From contig CAJGDQ010000014.1 in the NCBI GenBank assembly GCA_904502215.1, forward strand, positions 1-14,962: a stretch of 14,962 nucleotides of DNA, in the 5' to 3' direction. This DNA is from Clostridiaceae bacterium (lineage in GTDB: Bacteria; Bacillota; Clostridia; Oscillospirales; Acutalibacteraceae). Under the pieces are notes generated by a model. That model was not told the origin of the DNA and did not search any database. It worked only from the letters and a program-made list of their open reading frames with translations. Below, one piece after another: positions 1-8,076 of this stretch (position 1 is the stretch's first letter; the number at the start of each line of letters is the position of its first letter). The translations under genes and the position numbers were made by a program.

Positions 1-2756
1 ACAAGCGCATTTTCAAATTTTTCTCTATCTTTAAAAAATCTATAACCATAAGTTTTATCGAGATTAAAGCAGTGGTTTTCTATTTTACATGAATAACCGC
101 CAAACTCGGATAAAACAAGAGGTTTTTCACTCTCTTTGAGTTTTATTGGTTTGAAATAAATATGCTCGCTTTTAACATCACTTAATTTTTTCTCAAACCA
201 ACCCGAAGTTGAATCATAAACTCTGGTTGAGTCCAGCTTTTTAAATTCCTTATAATATTTATCGGCATCAAACTGCCCCCATCCCTCGTTGAATATGGTA
301 TAGTAAACAACGCTTGGATGGTTATAAAGATTTTCTATAATTCCCCTTGAGGTTTTTTCAAACTCCTCTTTTCTGATTTTGCTGGCGATATGCTCGATTC
401 CCCTTTTTAAGAAAACAGTTGGCAAGGCAGTATCAATCAGAAAACTATATTTTCCGCTGTTAATCATATCTTGGAAAACGAGCATACCGTATTTATCGCA
501 GTAATAATAGAAAAGCTCAGGCTCTAATTTAATATGCTTTCTAAGCATATTAAATCCGCATTCCTTCATTTTAAGAATGTCATTTTTAAAGCCTTCGCCG
601 GTGGCAGGAAGAAATATACCATCGCTAAAATAGCCTTGGTCTAAAAGTCCGTTAAAGAAATATGGCTCGCCGTTGAAAAGAATATCCTTACCCTTAATCT
701 CAATAGTTCTAAGACCAAAATAAGACTCTATTTTATCCTCGCCCGAGGAAATGCTAAACTCATAAAGATGAGGGTTTTCGGGGGTCCAAAGAATAGGATT
801 TTCGATATCTACTCTAAATTTATCCCCTGAAAATTCGTAAGTTTCACCCTCGATTTCGAGGATTTTTTTATCCTCTCCGCCAAATACCTCAATTAAAGCG
901 CCTTTTAAGTCGGGTGTTATTTTTATATTCTCAATATGTGTTTGGGGCAAGGTTTCAAGCCAAACAGTTCCCCAAATTCCGCTAATCTTTGTATACCACA
1001 TTCCGCCCTGTTTTTCGGTTTGCTTTCCATAGGGCAGTTCCTTATTCAATGGGTCTTTAACCTCAACGGTGAGCTTATTTTCGCCATCAATCAAAAACTT
1101 TGTTATATCAAAGGAAAAAGGCAAATAACCGCCAACATTCTCCCCTATCTTATTGCCATTTAGGAAAACCGCAGTATATTGGTCGGAAGCGGTGAAATTA
1201 AGAACAACCTTTTGACCTATATTTTCCAATTTAAAGGTTTTCTCGTATATAAGGGTATCCTTTTTTTCTATCTCCTTAAAAACTCCTGAAATTCGGCTTT
1301 CAACAGCAAAGGGAACTAAAATCTCACCTGAAAATATCTCTTTTTCTTTCCTTTTGATTTTAAAATTCCATTTTCCATTAAGGCAAAGATATGAATCTCT
1401 TTTAAACTGAGGTCTTGGATATTCGGCAAAGGGTGTTTCATCTAAATCCTTTTCGAAATCGGTTTCTAAAAACACCTTTCTTGGTTTCTTGTTATTTAGG
1501 AATAAGAAGAAAGGAAGCACCAAAACTGCCGCTATTAATGCTGCCAAAAATATATTTTCATTAGGAACAAAGGATGCTGTTCCATCGTTGCCTATTATTG
1601 TTTGGGCAGTGCTTAAAACCGTTTTGCCAATAAAAGGACCTACAATTCCCGGAACGAATACCTGCGAGAAAATACGAACACCCTGAAGTCTTCCTGATTT
1701 TCCTTCGGGAGTGTTATCCCTGATAACTGCGCCAAAAACTGCCATACCCGAAAGATAACCGCTCATCATAAGAAGCGAGCCTATGAAAACGGGAAGCTTT
1801 GTTTTGGTTAAATAAAGTATAATATATCCTAAAATTAAGAATATAAGGGCGAATATTCCCGAAAAGGAAAATCCCTTTTTATCATAAACCTTGCCCCAAA
1901 GCGCCGTTACAACCGAAGCTATAATTATAGCAGGTGCCATAACAAGCACATAATCACTCATACCGAGAGATACCTCATAATAAATGATAAGATAAGGCAT
2001 AAATATTTGAATTGAAATATTAAAGATTATAAATGCCAAAAGGCAAATATAAAGATTTATATTTTTTCTAATCGTGCTCGGTTTAAAACCATAAACAATA
2101 CCGCCGATATATGAAGTTTCAACCGGCTTTATATTAGGTTCTTTTATTATAAAAATACCGAGAATACCGATAATAAGGGTTAAACCACCGATTATAGAAA
2201 ATATAATGGTCCAGCTTGAAGGCTCATCAAGATTTAAGAACATAAATCCGCCGAAAACCACCAAAACCGATACCAAGGGCATCATAGCATTTATTCCCTC
2301 AGCCGCTCCTCTGTTTTTAGAGTTGGTTGAATCGGTAAGCCAAGCATTAAAGGCGGCATCATTTGCGGTTGAGCCAAAGAAGGTCATAACGCAGTCAAGG
2401 ATAATTGCCAATGTAACCCCAACCGAAGCGGCTGATACTGCCATTGGAAAAGCCTTACTTATAATATCCTCTTTTAGAAATACAAAGCTAAATATTGATA
2501 TTCCCCATAATATGTAGCCTAGCGAAATAAAGAGTTTTCGTTTTCCTATTTTATCTGATAAAGCACCCATAAAAACGGTGGTTAAAGTGGCGGTTACAGC
2601 CGATGCCGCAACCATATTTGAAATATCAGCAGCCGATGCCGAAAAGGTTTTATAGATGAATACATTAAAATACATATTTTCAACAACCCAAGCAACCTGC
2701 CCCATAAGGCTGAAAATAGTAAGTGCTAACCAAAAAGAATGTTTTTTCTCTTTCAT
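1..2756 (-). CDS. MFS transporter fused in frame to GH2 glycoside hydrolase (3' end beyond window)
   Basis: One open frame begins at an ATG at 2756 and runs off the left edge without a stop (918 codons visible). Residues 1 to about 420 are an MFS carrier: many hydrophobic helices and the loop 2-3 signature GALSDKIGKRK (64-74). A linker of about ten residues (NNKKPRKVFL) leads into a complete GH2 N-terminus with YPRPQF (446-451) and LNGKW (459-463). The sugar-binding domain spans about 430-602, the Ig-like domain about 603-685, and the TIM barrel follows. The barrel holds NEGWGQ with acid/base E824 and SEFGG with nucleophile E884, so the enzyme should be active. MFS C-termini are cytoplasmic, which would place the hydrolase inside the cell; import and cleavage of a glycoside is inferred. 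The substrate cannot be assigned (galactoside and glucuronide are both possible). Some tens of C-terminal residues are missing. The start has AGGAGA five bases upstream and lies two bases after the malQ stop. Confidence 0.88.
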   Translation of the reverse strand, partial: MKEKKHSFWLALTIFSLMGQVAWVVENMYFNVFIYKTFSASAADISNMVAASAVTATLTTVFMGALSDKIGKRKLFISLGYILWGISIFSFVFLKEDIISKAFPMAVSAASVGVTLAIILDCVMTFFGSTANDAAFNAWLTDSTNSKNRGAAEGINAMMPLVSVLVVFGGFMFLNLDEPSSWTIIFSIIGGLTLIIGILGIFIIKEPNIKPVETSYIGGIVYGFKPSTIRKNINLYICLLAFIIFNISIQIFMPYLIIYYEVSLGMSDYVLVMAPAIIIASVVTALWGKVYDKKGFSFSGIFALIFLILGYIILYLTKTKLPVFIGSLLMMSGYLSGMAVFGAVIRDNTPEGKSGRLQGVRIFSQVFVPGIVGPFIGKTVLSTAQTIIGNDGTASFVPNENIFLAALIAAVLVLPFFLFLNNKKPRKVFLETDFEKDLDETPFAEYPRPQFKRDSYLCLNGKWNFKIKRKEKEIFSGEILVPFAVESRISGVFKEIEKKDTLIYEKTFKLENIGQKVVLNFTASDQYTAVFLNGNKIGENVGGYLPFSFDITKFLIDGENKLTVEVKDPLNKELPYGKQTEKQGGMWYTKISGIWGTVWLETLPQTHIENIKITPDLKGALIEVFGGEDKKILEIEGETYEFSGDKFRVDIENPILWTPENPHLYEFSISSGEDKIESYFGLRTIEIKGKDILFNGEPYFFNGLLDQGYFSDGIFLPATGEGFKNDILKMKECGFNMLRKHIKLEPELFYYYCDKYGMLVFQDMINSGKYSFLIDTALPTVFLKRGIEHIASKIRKEEFEKTSRGIIENLYNHPSVVYYTIFNEGWGQFDADKYYKEFKKLDSTRVYDSTSGWFEKKLSDVKSEHIYFKPIKLKESEKPLVLSEFGGYSCKIENHCFNLDKTYGYRFFKDREKFENAL

Positions 2757-2758
2757 AA

Positions 2759-4255
2759 CTATCTCCTATCATAAATAAGGGTTAGTTTTGCGATTTTTTT
2801 CGCTAACTCATCGGTTAATTCTTCTGTTAACCGCCAGGTCCAATTGCCCTCGGCAGTTCCGGGAGTGTTGATGCGTGCACTATCGGGCAATTCCAAATAA
2901 TCTTGAATTTGAGCCACAAATAGCTTTGCAACACTGCTCATACCGCCTCTGATAATACCCCATACATAGCCCTCTTTTTTATTGAGGCCTAAATATTCCT
3001 CGGCCTTTTTGATTTCATCCTTATCAGCAGCTTCAAGCCAACCTCTAAGGGTTGAATTATCGTGAGTTCCTGTATAGCAAATAGAATTTTCCTTATGATT
3101 ATGCGGTAAATGACTATTAGATTTTGAATCATCAAATGCAAATTCCAAAACCTTCATTCCCGGAAATCCACTATCCGAAAGCAATTCGTCAGTTGCATCT
3201 GAATGGGCTCCTAAATCCTCGGCAATAAAGGATAAATCGGGGAACCAGGATTTGAGCACTCCGATTAAATCCATACCCGGCCCTTTAACCCATTTGCCAT
3301 TAACCGCCGTTTTTTCTCCAAATCCAACAGACCAATAATCCGCAAAGCCTCTGAAATGGTCGATACGGATAACATCATAAAGCTTAGCGGCGCCATCAAT
3401 ACGGTCAATCCACCAACCATAGCCTTTCTTACCCATAGTCTCATAATCATAGAGCGGGTTGCCCCAAAGCTGACCATCCTCACTGAAATAATCGGGCGGA
3501 ACTCCCGCAACCTCTATCGGAACATTTTTTTCGTCCAACTGAAAACTATCGGGTGAGCTCCAAACATCAACCGAATCAAGAGCAACATAGATAGGCAAAT
3601 CTCCTATTATGCCTATTCCCTTTTCGTGAGCATAATTCTTAATTTCATTCCATTGTTTAAAGAAAAGATACTGTATGTAAATAAAGAAATCTATATCCTC
3701 TTTAAGCAAGGCTTTATATCTTTCAACAGCCTCAGGCTTTCTAAGCCTTATATCTTCATCCCAACTAAGCCATTCTTTCATATCAAAATGGTTTTTAAGA
3801 GCCATAAACAAAGCAAAATCGGGAAGCCATCTTTTGTTTCCAGATAAAAAGCATTCTATTTCAGCTCTTTCCTTTTGGAAGCCTCTCTCCATAGCCTTTC
3901 TAAGAAGAGCCAATCTATTTTCATATAAAATGCCATAATCAACCTTATCCTCACGGGCAAACCATTTTATAGATTTAACCTCTTTTTCTTCTAAAAGGCC
4001 ATCTTCAATCAGCAAATCAAGGTCTATAAAATAAGGGTTTCCTGCAAAGGTTGAAAGACTTTGATAGGGCGAATCTCCAAAACTTGTTGGCCCCAAAGGC
4101 AAAATTTGCCACCATGATTGCTTTGCCTCAGATAAAAAATCTATAAACCTTTTAGCCTCTTTGCCTAAAGTTCCTATTCCATAAGGCGATGGCAAGGAGA
4201 AAATCGGCATTAAAACCGCACTGCTTCTTGATGAAAATTTATCCTTTAACAACAT
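2759..4255 (-). CDS. malQ: 4-alpha-glucanotransferase (amylomaltase, GH77)
   Basis: This cytoplasmic enzyme transfers alpha-1,4-glucan segments between maltooligosaccharides, releasing glucose and feeding maltodextrin breakdown. The 498-residue product matches the usual bacterial MalQ length. It has the N-terminal GH77 signature region (SPYGIGTLG, LPLGPTSFGDSPYQ), the nucleophile D299 in VIRIDHFRGF, the acid/base E346 in IAEDLG and the third acidic residue D399 in GTHDNSTLRGW. The C-terminal INTPGTAEGNWTWRL is also typical. The chosen start at 4255 has GGAGA a few bases upstream. An in-frame ATG at 4315 would add 20 residues encoded by an intergenic hairpin and has no ribosome binding site. 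The gene is followed after two bases by the MFS-GH2 gene, suggesting a joint role in oligosaccharide use. No recognisable promoter was found directly upstream, so it may be read from the OPT promoter or an unseen one. Confidence 0.95.
   Translation of the reverse strand: MLLKDKFSSRSSAVLMPIFSLPSPYGIGTLGKEAKRFIDFLSEAKQSWWQILPLGPTSFGDSPYQSLSTFAGNPYFIDLDLLIEDGLLEEKEVKSIKWFAREDKVDYGILYENRLALLRKAMERGFQKERAEIECFLSGNKRWLPDFALFMALKNHFDMKEWLSWDEDIRLRKPEAVERYKALLKEDIDFFIYIQYLFFKQWNEIKNYAHEKGIGIIGDLPIYVALDSVDVWSSPDSFQLDEKNVPIEVAGVPPDYFSEDGQLWGNPLYDYETMGKKGYGWWIDRIDGAAKLYDVIRIDHFRGFADYWSVGFGEKTAVNGKWVKGPGMDLIGVLKSWFPDLSFIAEDLGAHSDATDELLSDSGFPGMKVLEFAFDDSKSNSHLPHNHKENSICYTGTHDNSTLRGWLEAADKDEIKKAEEYLGLNKKEGYVWGIIRGGMSSVAKLFVAQIQDYLELPDSARINTPGTAEGNWTWRLTEELTDELAKKIAKLTLIYDRR
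2762..2767 (-). promoter_or_regulatory. Ribosome binding site of the MFS-GH2 gene, inside malQ
   Basis: AGGAGA lies five bases before the ATG at 2756. It is made of the last two sense codons of malQ (AGG AGA, Arg-Arg), followed by its TAG stop. This arrangement suggests translational coupling, with ribosomes ending malQ re-initiating on the fusion gene. Confidence 0.75.
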
Positions 4256-4286
4256 TTTTATCTCCGATAATATGTATATTTGCAAA

Positions 4287-4312
4287 CAGCACAGTCGGGT
4301 TTGACTGTGCTG
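4287..4312 (-). terminator. Hairpin between the PqqD-like gene and malQ (possible weak terminator)
   Basis: A perfect 10-bp inverted repeat (CAGCACAGTC / GACTGTGCTG) with a 6-base loop begins six bases after the stop codon of the PqqD-like gene. In the direction of transcription it is followed only by TTTG, a poor U-tract. On the opposite strand it is followed by CATTTTTT. It could be a partial terminator, an RNA processing or stability element, or mainly a block to antisense transcription. Confidence 0.5.
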
Positions 4313-4318
4313 CATTTT

Positions 4319-4654
4319 TTACTTAAAAATTATAAAACCATAGCTTTCAAGGATTTGAAAGTATTTAGCAAGGCGTTCATATAAAGGCTCGGCCTTTTCG
4401 CCAAAGTGCTCCTTAACAGCCTTTCCTATCTCAGTTATATCCTTTTCTTCATCTATAAGAGGCCATACAAAGCTTCCCATCTCATCAAGATGAATATAGC
4501 TGATTTTAGGCTTTTTAAAAAGCTTTTGAGCAATCCTATTGAAAACGCCCTTATTTTCAATTAGCAAGGTTACCTTGCCGCTTTCATCGGTTTCATAACC
4601 CAATCCCTCTTTATAACAAGGGATTTTTTCTAAATAATTTCCACTTTTTTTCAT
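4319..4654 (-). CDS. PqqD-family protein (RiPP recognition element-like, standalone)
   Basis: This 111-residue soluble protein has a C-terminal half (about 52-110) that fits the PqqD pattern: a 'hLDEMGSFVWPLID' segment, an acidic helix DITEIGKAVKEHFG, then a helix ending in LESYGFI. In known systems PqqD domains adopt a winged-helix fold that binds the leader of a ribosomally made peptide and hands it to a modifying enzyme. No radical SAM enzyme or recognisable precursor peptide lies in the window. The gene starts one base after the stop of the OPT transporter gene, so the two are almost certainly co-transcribed and translationally coupled. Its ribosome binding site is weak (AAAG region), consistent with coupling. 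A role in peptide sensing or as an accessory of the transporter is inference. Family assignment is by sequence pattern only. Confidence 0.75.
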   Translation of the reverse strand: MKKSGNYLEKIPCYKEGLGYETDESGKVTLLIENKGVFNRIAQKLFKKPKISYIHLDEMGSFVWPLIDEEKDITEIGKAVKEHFGEKAEPLYERLAKYFQILESYGFIIFK

Positions 4655-4655
4655 A

Positions 4656-6557
4656 TCACTTTGCGCGCTTTTTGAAAACGGTGAATTTAAGAAGGGTTAA
4701 AATGATAATGGCAAAGAGAACCAAACCGCCGATATCACGAGCAGTTTGAGGAATAAAGCCCGAAATATCAATAAGCTTATCAATACCAACAACTGCAAGT
4801 AATGCTAAAACTATACCAACAAGTCCCTCACCTGCTATCATACCTGAGCAGAAGAGAATACCATCGTTAACGATTTTCTCCTTCTCTTCCTTTTCTTTCT
4901 TAAGCTTATCAAGTCCCAAACGAACAAGACCACCAACCATAATGCAGGCATTAAGCTGAACAGGAAGATAAATACCGATAGCAAAAGGAAGAACAGGGAT
5001 TCCAATAAGCTCAACAACTACCGCAATGAAAACACCGGTGAAAACAAGAGCCCAAGGAAGATTTCCGCCCATAACACCCTCGATAATAAGCTTCATAAGG
5101 GTTGCCTGAGGAGCAGCAAGCTCATCAGTTCCAAAGCCCCAAGCCTTATCAAGAAGATATAATGTTCCGCCTATAGCCAAAGCAGCTGCTACAACACCGA
5201 TAATCTCAGCAGTTTGCTGCTTTCTAGGAGTAGCGCCCAAAAGGAAGCCTGTTTTAAGGTCCTGAGAGGTATCGCCGGCTATTGCCGAAACAATACAAAT
5301 TATAGAACCGATAGAAATAGCGCTAATCATACCGCCAACGCCATCGCTACCTGTAAACTTAAGGATAAGTGTTGAAATAAGGAGAGTTGCGATAGCCATA
5401 CCGGAAACAGGGTTGTTACTGCTTCCAACAAGACCTACCATTCTAGAAGAAACGGTTGCAAAGAAGAAACCGAAAACAACAATGATAACAGCGCCGATAG
5501 GATTAACAGGAATTGCAGGAACTAACCAAATAACAAGAGTTAAAACTGCAATAGCAATTAAAACAACCTTGAGATTCATATCTCTCGAGGTGCGCTCATT
5601 AGAAACAACGCCTCCCTTGGCAACGCTCTTCATAGCGCCCGAGAAGGTTTTAACGATAAGAGGCAATGATTTAATAAGGCTGATAATACCGCCTGCTGCC
5701 AAAGCACCTGCACCGATATATCTAATATATGAGCTCCAAATAGCCGAAGCTCCGCCCTCAGCGAAGATTTGACTGATAGGCTGAGTTCCGGGATAAAGAA
5801 CTATATCAGCGCCAAAAAGAACGATAAGCGGGATAAGAACTAACCAACTAAGAACACCGCCTGCAAACATATAAGAGGAAATTCTGGCACCGCAAATATA
5901 TCCAACGCTCATAACAGCAGGATAAATTTGAGTTCCGATTTCGCCGGCATAGCCCTTAACTCTTCCTGAAATTTCGCCCGATACAACCTTAAGTCCATCA
6001 ATAATGAACTTAAAGAGAGCCGCAAAGCCCATACCTGCAAAAACAGTTGAAGCATTTGCTCCGCCCTTTTCACCTGCGAGTAAAACCTCAGCACAAGCAG
6101 TTCCCTCAGGGTAAGGAAGAACACCATGCTCCTTAACTATCAAGGCGTTTCTAAGGGGAACCATAAAGAAAACACCTAAAAGACCGCCGATTAAAGCAAT
6201 AAGGGTTATCTCAACTATATCGGGTTTATCCATTTTGCCCTCAGCCGCCCATAAGAAAAGAGCAGGAAGAGTGAAAATAGCGCCGGCGGCAAGAGATTCA
6301 CCTGCCGAGCCTATAGTTTGAACAATATTGCTTTCAAGAATGGAGTTTCTGCGCATAATAATGCGGATAACTCCCATAGCAATAACGGCAGCGGGAATCG
6401 AAGCCGAAACGGTCATACCAACACGAAGGCCAAGATAAGCATTTGCCGCACCAAATACAACCGACAAAATAATACCCATAACAATAGAGGTTACGGTTAT
6501 TTCAGGAGTAACCTTTTCTGCCGGAATATATGGCTTAAACTCAGTTTTATTTTCCAT
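4656..6557 (-). CDS. OPT-family oligopeptide transporter
   Basis: This 633-residue integral membrane protein is hydrophobic almost throughout, with more than a dozen candidate helices. It matches the OPT superfamily in layout: N-terminal ITVTSIVMGIILS, SNIVQTIGSAGESLAAG (76-92), PYPEGTACAEVL (148-159), GSSNNPVSGM (378-387), GDTSQDLKTG (428-437), GIYLPVQLN (528-536) and a charged loop KLKKEKEEKEK. Bacterial OPT proteins import small peptides, probably with protons, and some members carry metal chelates, so the cargo is not certain. The start at 6557 has GGAGA just upstream. A TTG start at 6602 would coincide with the predicted transcription start and is rejected. It has its own promoter, follows a dipeptidase gene and precedes a PqqD-like gene by one base, which favours a peptide-uptake role. 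Confidence 0.92.
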   Translation of the reverse strand: MENKTEFKPYIPAEKVTPEITVTSIVMGIILSVVFGAANAYLGLRVGMTVSASIPAAVIAMGVIRIIMRRNSILESNIVQTIGSAGESLAAGAIFTLPALFLWAAEGKMDKPDIVEITLIALIGGLLGVFFMVPLRNALIVKEHGVLPYPEGTACAEVLLAGEKGGANASTVFAGMGFAALFKFIIDGLKVVSGEISGRVKGYAGEIGTQIYPAVMSVGYICGARISSYMFAGGVLSWLVLIPLIVLFGADIVLYPGTQPISQIFAEGGASAIWSSYIRYIGAGALAAGGIISLIKSLPLIVKTFSGAMKSVAKGGVVSNERTSRDMNLKVVLIAIAVLTLVIWLVPAIPVNPIGAVIIVVFGFFFATVSSRMVGLVGSSNNPVSGMAIATLLISTLILKFTGSDGVGGMISAISIGSIICIVSAIAGDTSQDLKTGFLLGATPRKQQTAEIIGVVAAALAIGGTLYLLDKAWGFGTDELAAPQATLMKLIIEGVMGGNLPWALVFTGVFIAVVVELIGIPVLPFAIGIYLPVQLNACIMVGGLVRLGLDKLKKEKEEKEKIVNDGILFCSGMIAGEGLVGIVLALLAVVGIDKLIDISGFIPQTARDIGGLVLFAIIILTLLKFTVFKKRAK

Positions 6558-6605
6558 ATTTTCTCCGTTCCGCCAAGCTTTGAGCTTAGCATTAAAATTC
6601 AAATA

Positions 6606-6634
6606 ATTATACCATACATTTAAATAAAAGGCAA
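6606..6634 (-). promoter_or_regulatory. Sigma-A type promoter of the OPT gene
   Basis: TTGCCT (6629-6634) and TATAAT (6606-6611) are separated by exactly 17 bases, and TGG directly before the -10 box gives an extended -10. Transcription would begin near 6599, about 40 bases before the ATG at 6557. The -35 box lies only a few bases after the pepD stop, and there is no terminator between the two genes. Confidence 0.8.
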
Positions 6635-6639
6635 CATAA

Positions 6640-8064
6640 TTATTTGCTCTCCCTTAAAATCCTAAGCAATAATTTATACGTTCTCTCGGCCGAAGAAATA
6701 CTCATTTTTTCTTTAACTGTATGAACATCAAAAAGAGACGGACCTATTGAAATACAATCGAAATCCTCGAGACTGGCAAAAACCGAGCATTCAAGACCTG
6801 CATGAATAGCCTCAACCTTTGTTTCATACCCAAATTCTTCCCTAAAGCATTTCTTATAAAGGGCCTGAAGCGAAGAATTATCCTTAAACTCCCAAGGCGG
6901 ATAAAAACCAAAGCTTTCGGTTTTGCATTCAATACATTTTGAAAATCTTTCGAGCTTCTTTTCAAGATATAAAAGAGCCGAGGCTTTATTGCTTCTAAGG
7001 GCAAAATGCAAATATAGATTATCCCCCTCGGTTTTAAGAATACCGAGATTTAAAGAGGTTTCAACAAGTCCCTCAATTTCGGCACTCATATCAACAATAC
7101 CATTTGGAGCTGTTGTTAAAAGATAAATAATATCATCTCTTAAATTTCTTTCTATAACATTAAATTCGTCAGTTTCAAGGGTTTCTATTTCAAAACAAAA
7201 GTCCTCTTCCCTTGCCGAAATTTCGCTCTTTATTATATTGAGGTGTTTTTCAGCCTCTTCAATAAAAGAATTTGCATCTTTAACACAAAATTCAATAACA
7301 CTCAAATTTGGAATTGCATTAGACTTGTTTCCGCCGGCAATAGAAATTAAATCAAAGTTTTCCAGTAAATTCAAAACCCTGCCTGCAAGTATATTAGAGT
7401 TAACCCTGCCTTTATGGATTTCAACTCCCGAGTGACCGCCTTTGAGACCTTTAAGGGTCAACTTCACCTTTGTTCCCTTAACCTTTTCAAAGCTTAAAGG
7501 AGCATTAATCGCAAAATCACTTCCGCCTGCACAGGAAACGGTTAAAATATCTTCTTCCTCGGAATCAAGATTTATCATTTTTTTGGCCGTTAAAATGCTT
7601 TTATCAAGTGCCTTAGCGCCAAGCAAACCGATTTCTTCATCTGTTGTGAAAACGGCCTCGATTTTAGGATGACTTATTTCATTTGATTCAAGAATTGATA
7701 AAATATATGAAACGGCAATTCCATTATCTGCGCCAAGGGTTGTGCCCTTAGCCTTAACAAAATCTCCATCGGTATAAATTTCCAAACCGTTATTTAAAAA
7801 ATCAAATTCACCTTCACTTTGGCAAACCATATCAAGATGCCCCTGCAAAATAATAGGCTGGGACATTTCATAGCCTTTTGTTGCACCTTTAAAAATTACA
7901 ACATTATTAGCCTCATCTCTGATATACTTAAGGCTGTTTTTCTTGGCAAAATTCTCGCAAAAATCGGCAATTTTCTCCATATCTCCCGAGCCTCTTGGAA
8001 TAAGGCTTATTTCCTCGAATATTTCGAAAACCCTTTTTGTTGCAATATCATTTGTTTTAATCAT
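6640..8064 (-). CDS. pepD: Aminoacyl-histidine dipeptidase (PepD, peptidase family M20)
   Basis: This cytoplasmic di-zinc peptidase cleaves dipeptides, classically Xaa-His such as carnosine. The 474-residue product has the family layout and apparent metal and catalytic residues: H76 and D78 in QGHLDMV, D113 in LGADNGIA, E143 and E144 in TTDEEIG, D167 in NLDSEEE and H448 in FDVHTVKE. The lid domain carries the GGHSG-type motif (KGGHSGVEIHKGR, 208-220) and the HAGLEC motif (421-426). The start at 8064 has AGGAG seven bases upstream. A TTG at 8091 falls in the loop of a terminator and is rejected. The gene sits just behind that terminator and just ahead of the OPT transporter, so it may hydrolyse imported peptides. 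No promoter was recognised between the terminator and the gene. Confidence 0.94.
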   Translation of the reverse strand: MIKTNDIATKRVFEIFEEISLIPRGSGDMEKIADFCENFAKKNSLKYIRDEANNVVIFKGATKGYEMSQPIILQGHLDMVCQSEGEFDFLNNGLEIYTDGDFVKAKGTTLGADNGIAVSYILSILESNEISHPKIEAVFTTDEEIGLLGAKALDKSILTAKKMINLDSEEEDILTVSCAGGSDFAINAPLSFEKVKGTKVKLTLKGLKGGHSGVEIHKGRVNSNILAGRVLNLLENFDLISIAGGNKSNAIPNLSVIEFCVKDANSFIEEAEKHLNIIKSEISAREEDFCFEIETLETDEFNVIERNLRDDIIYLLTTAPNGIVDMSAEIEGLVETSLNLGILKTEGDNLYLHFALRSNKASALLYLEKKLERFSKCIECKTESFGFYPPWEFKDNSSLQALYKKCFREEFGYETKVEAIHAGLECSVFASLEDFDCISIGPSLFDVHTVKEKMSISSAERTYKLLLRILRESK

Positions 8065-8076
8065 ATTAAACTCCTG

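Noticed and set aside
936..2517. Plus-strand open frames over the MFS-GH2 gene (for example 936-1163 and 2206-2517)
   Set aside because: They mirror a long, well-supported minus-strand coding frame, have no recognisable domain and no SD.
4256..4315. Upstream in-frame ATG that would lengthen MalQ by 20 residues
   Set aside because: The extra segment is encoded by the intergenic hairpin, has no ribosome binding site and is not MalQ-like; the ATG at 4255 has a good SD and gives the usual family length.
6558..6602. TTG start lengthening the OPT transporter
   Set aside because: It coincides with the predicted transcription start of the promoter at 6606-6634, and an SD-preceded ATG exists at 6557.
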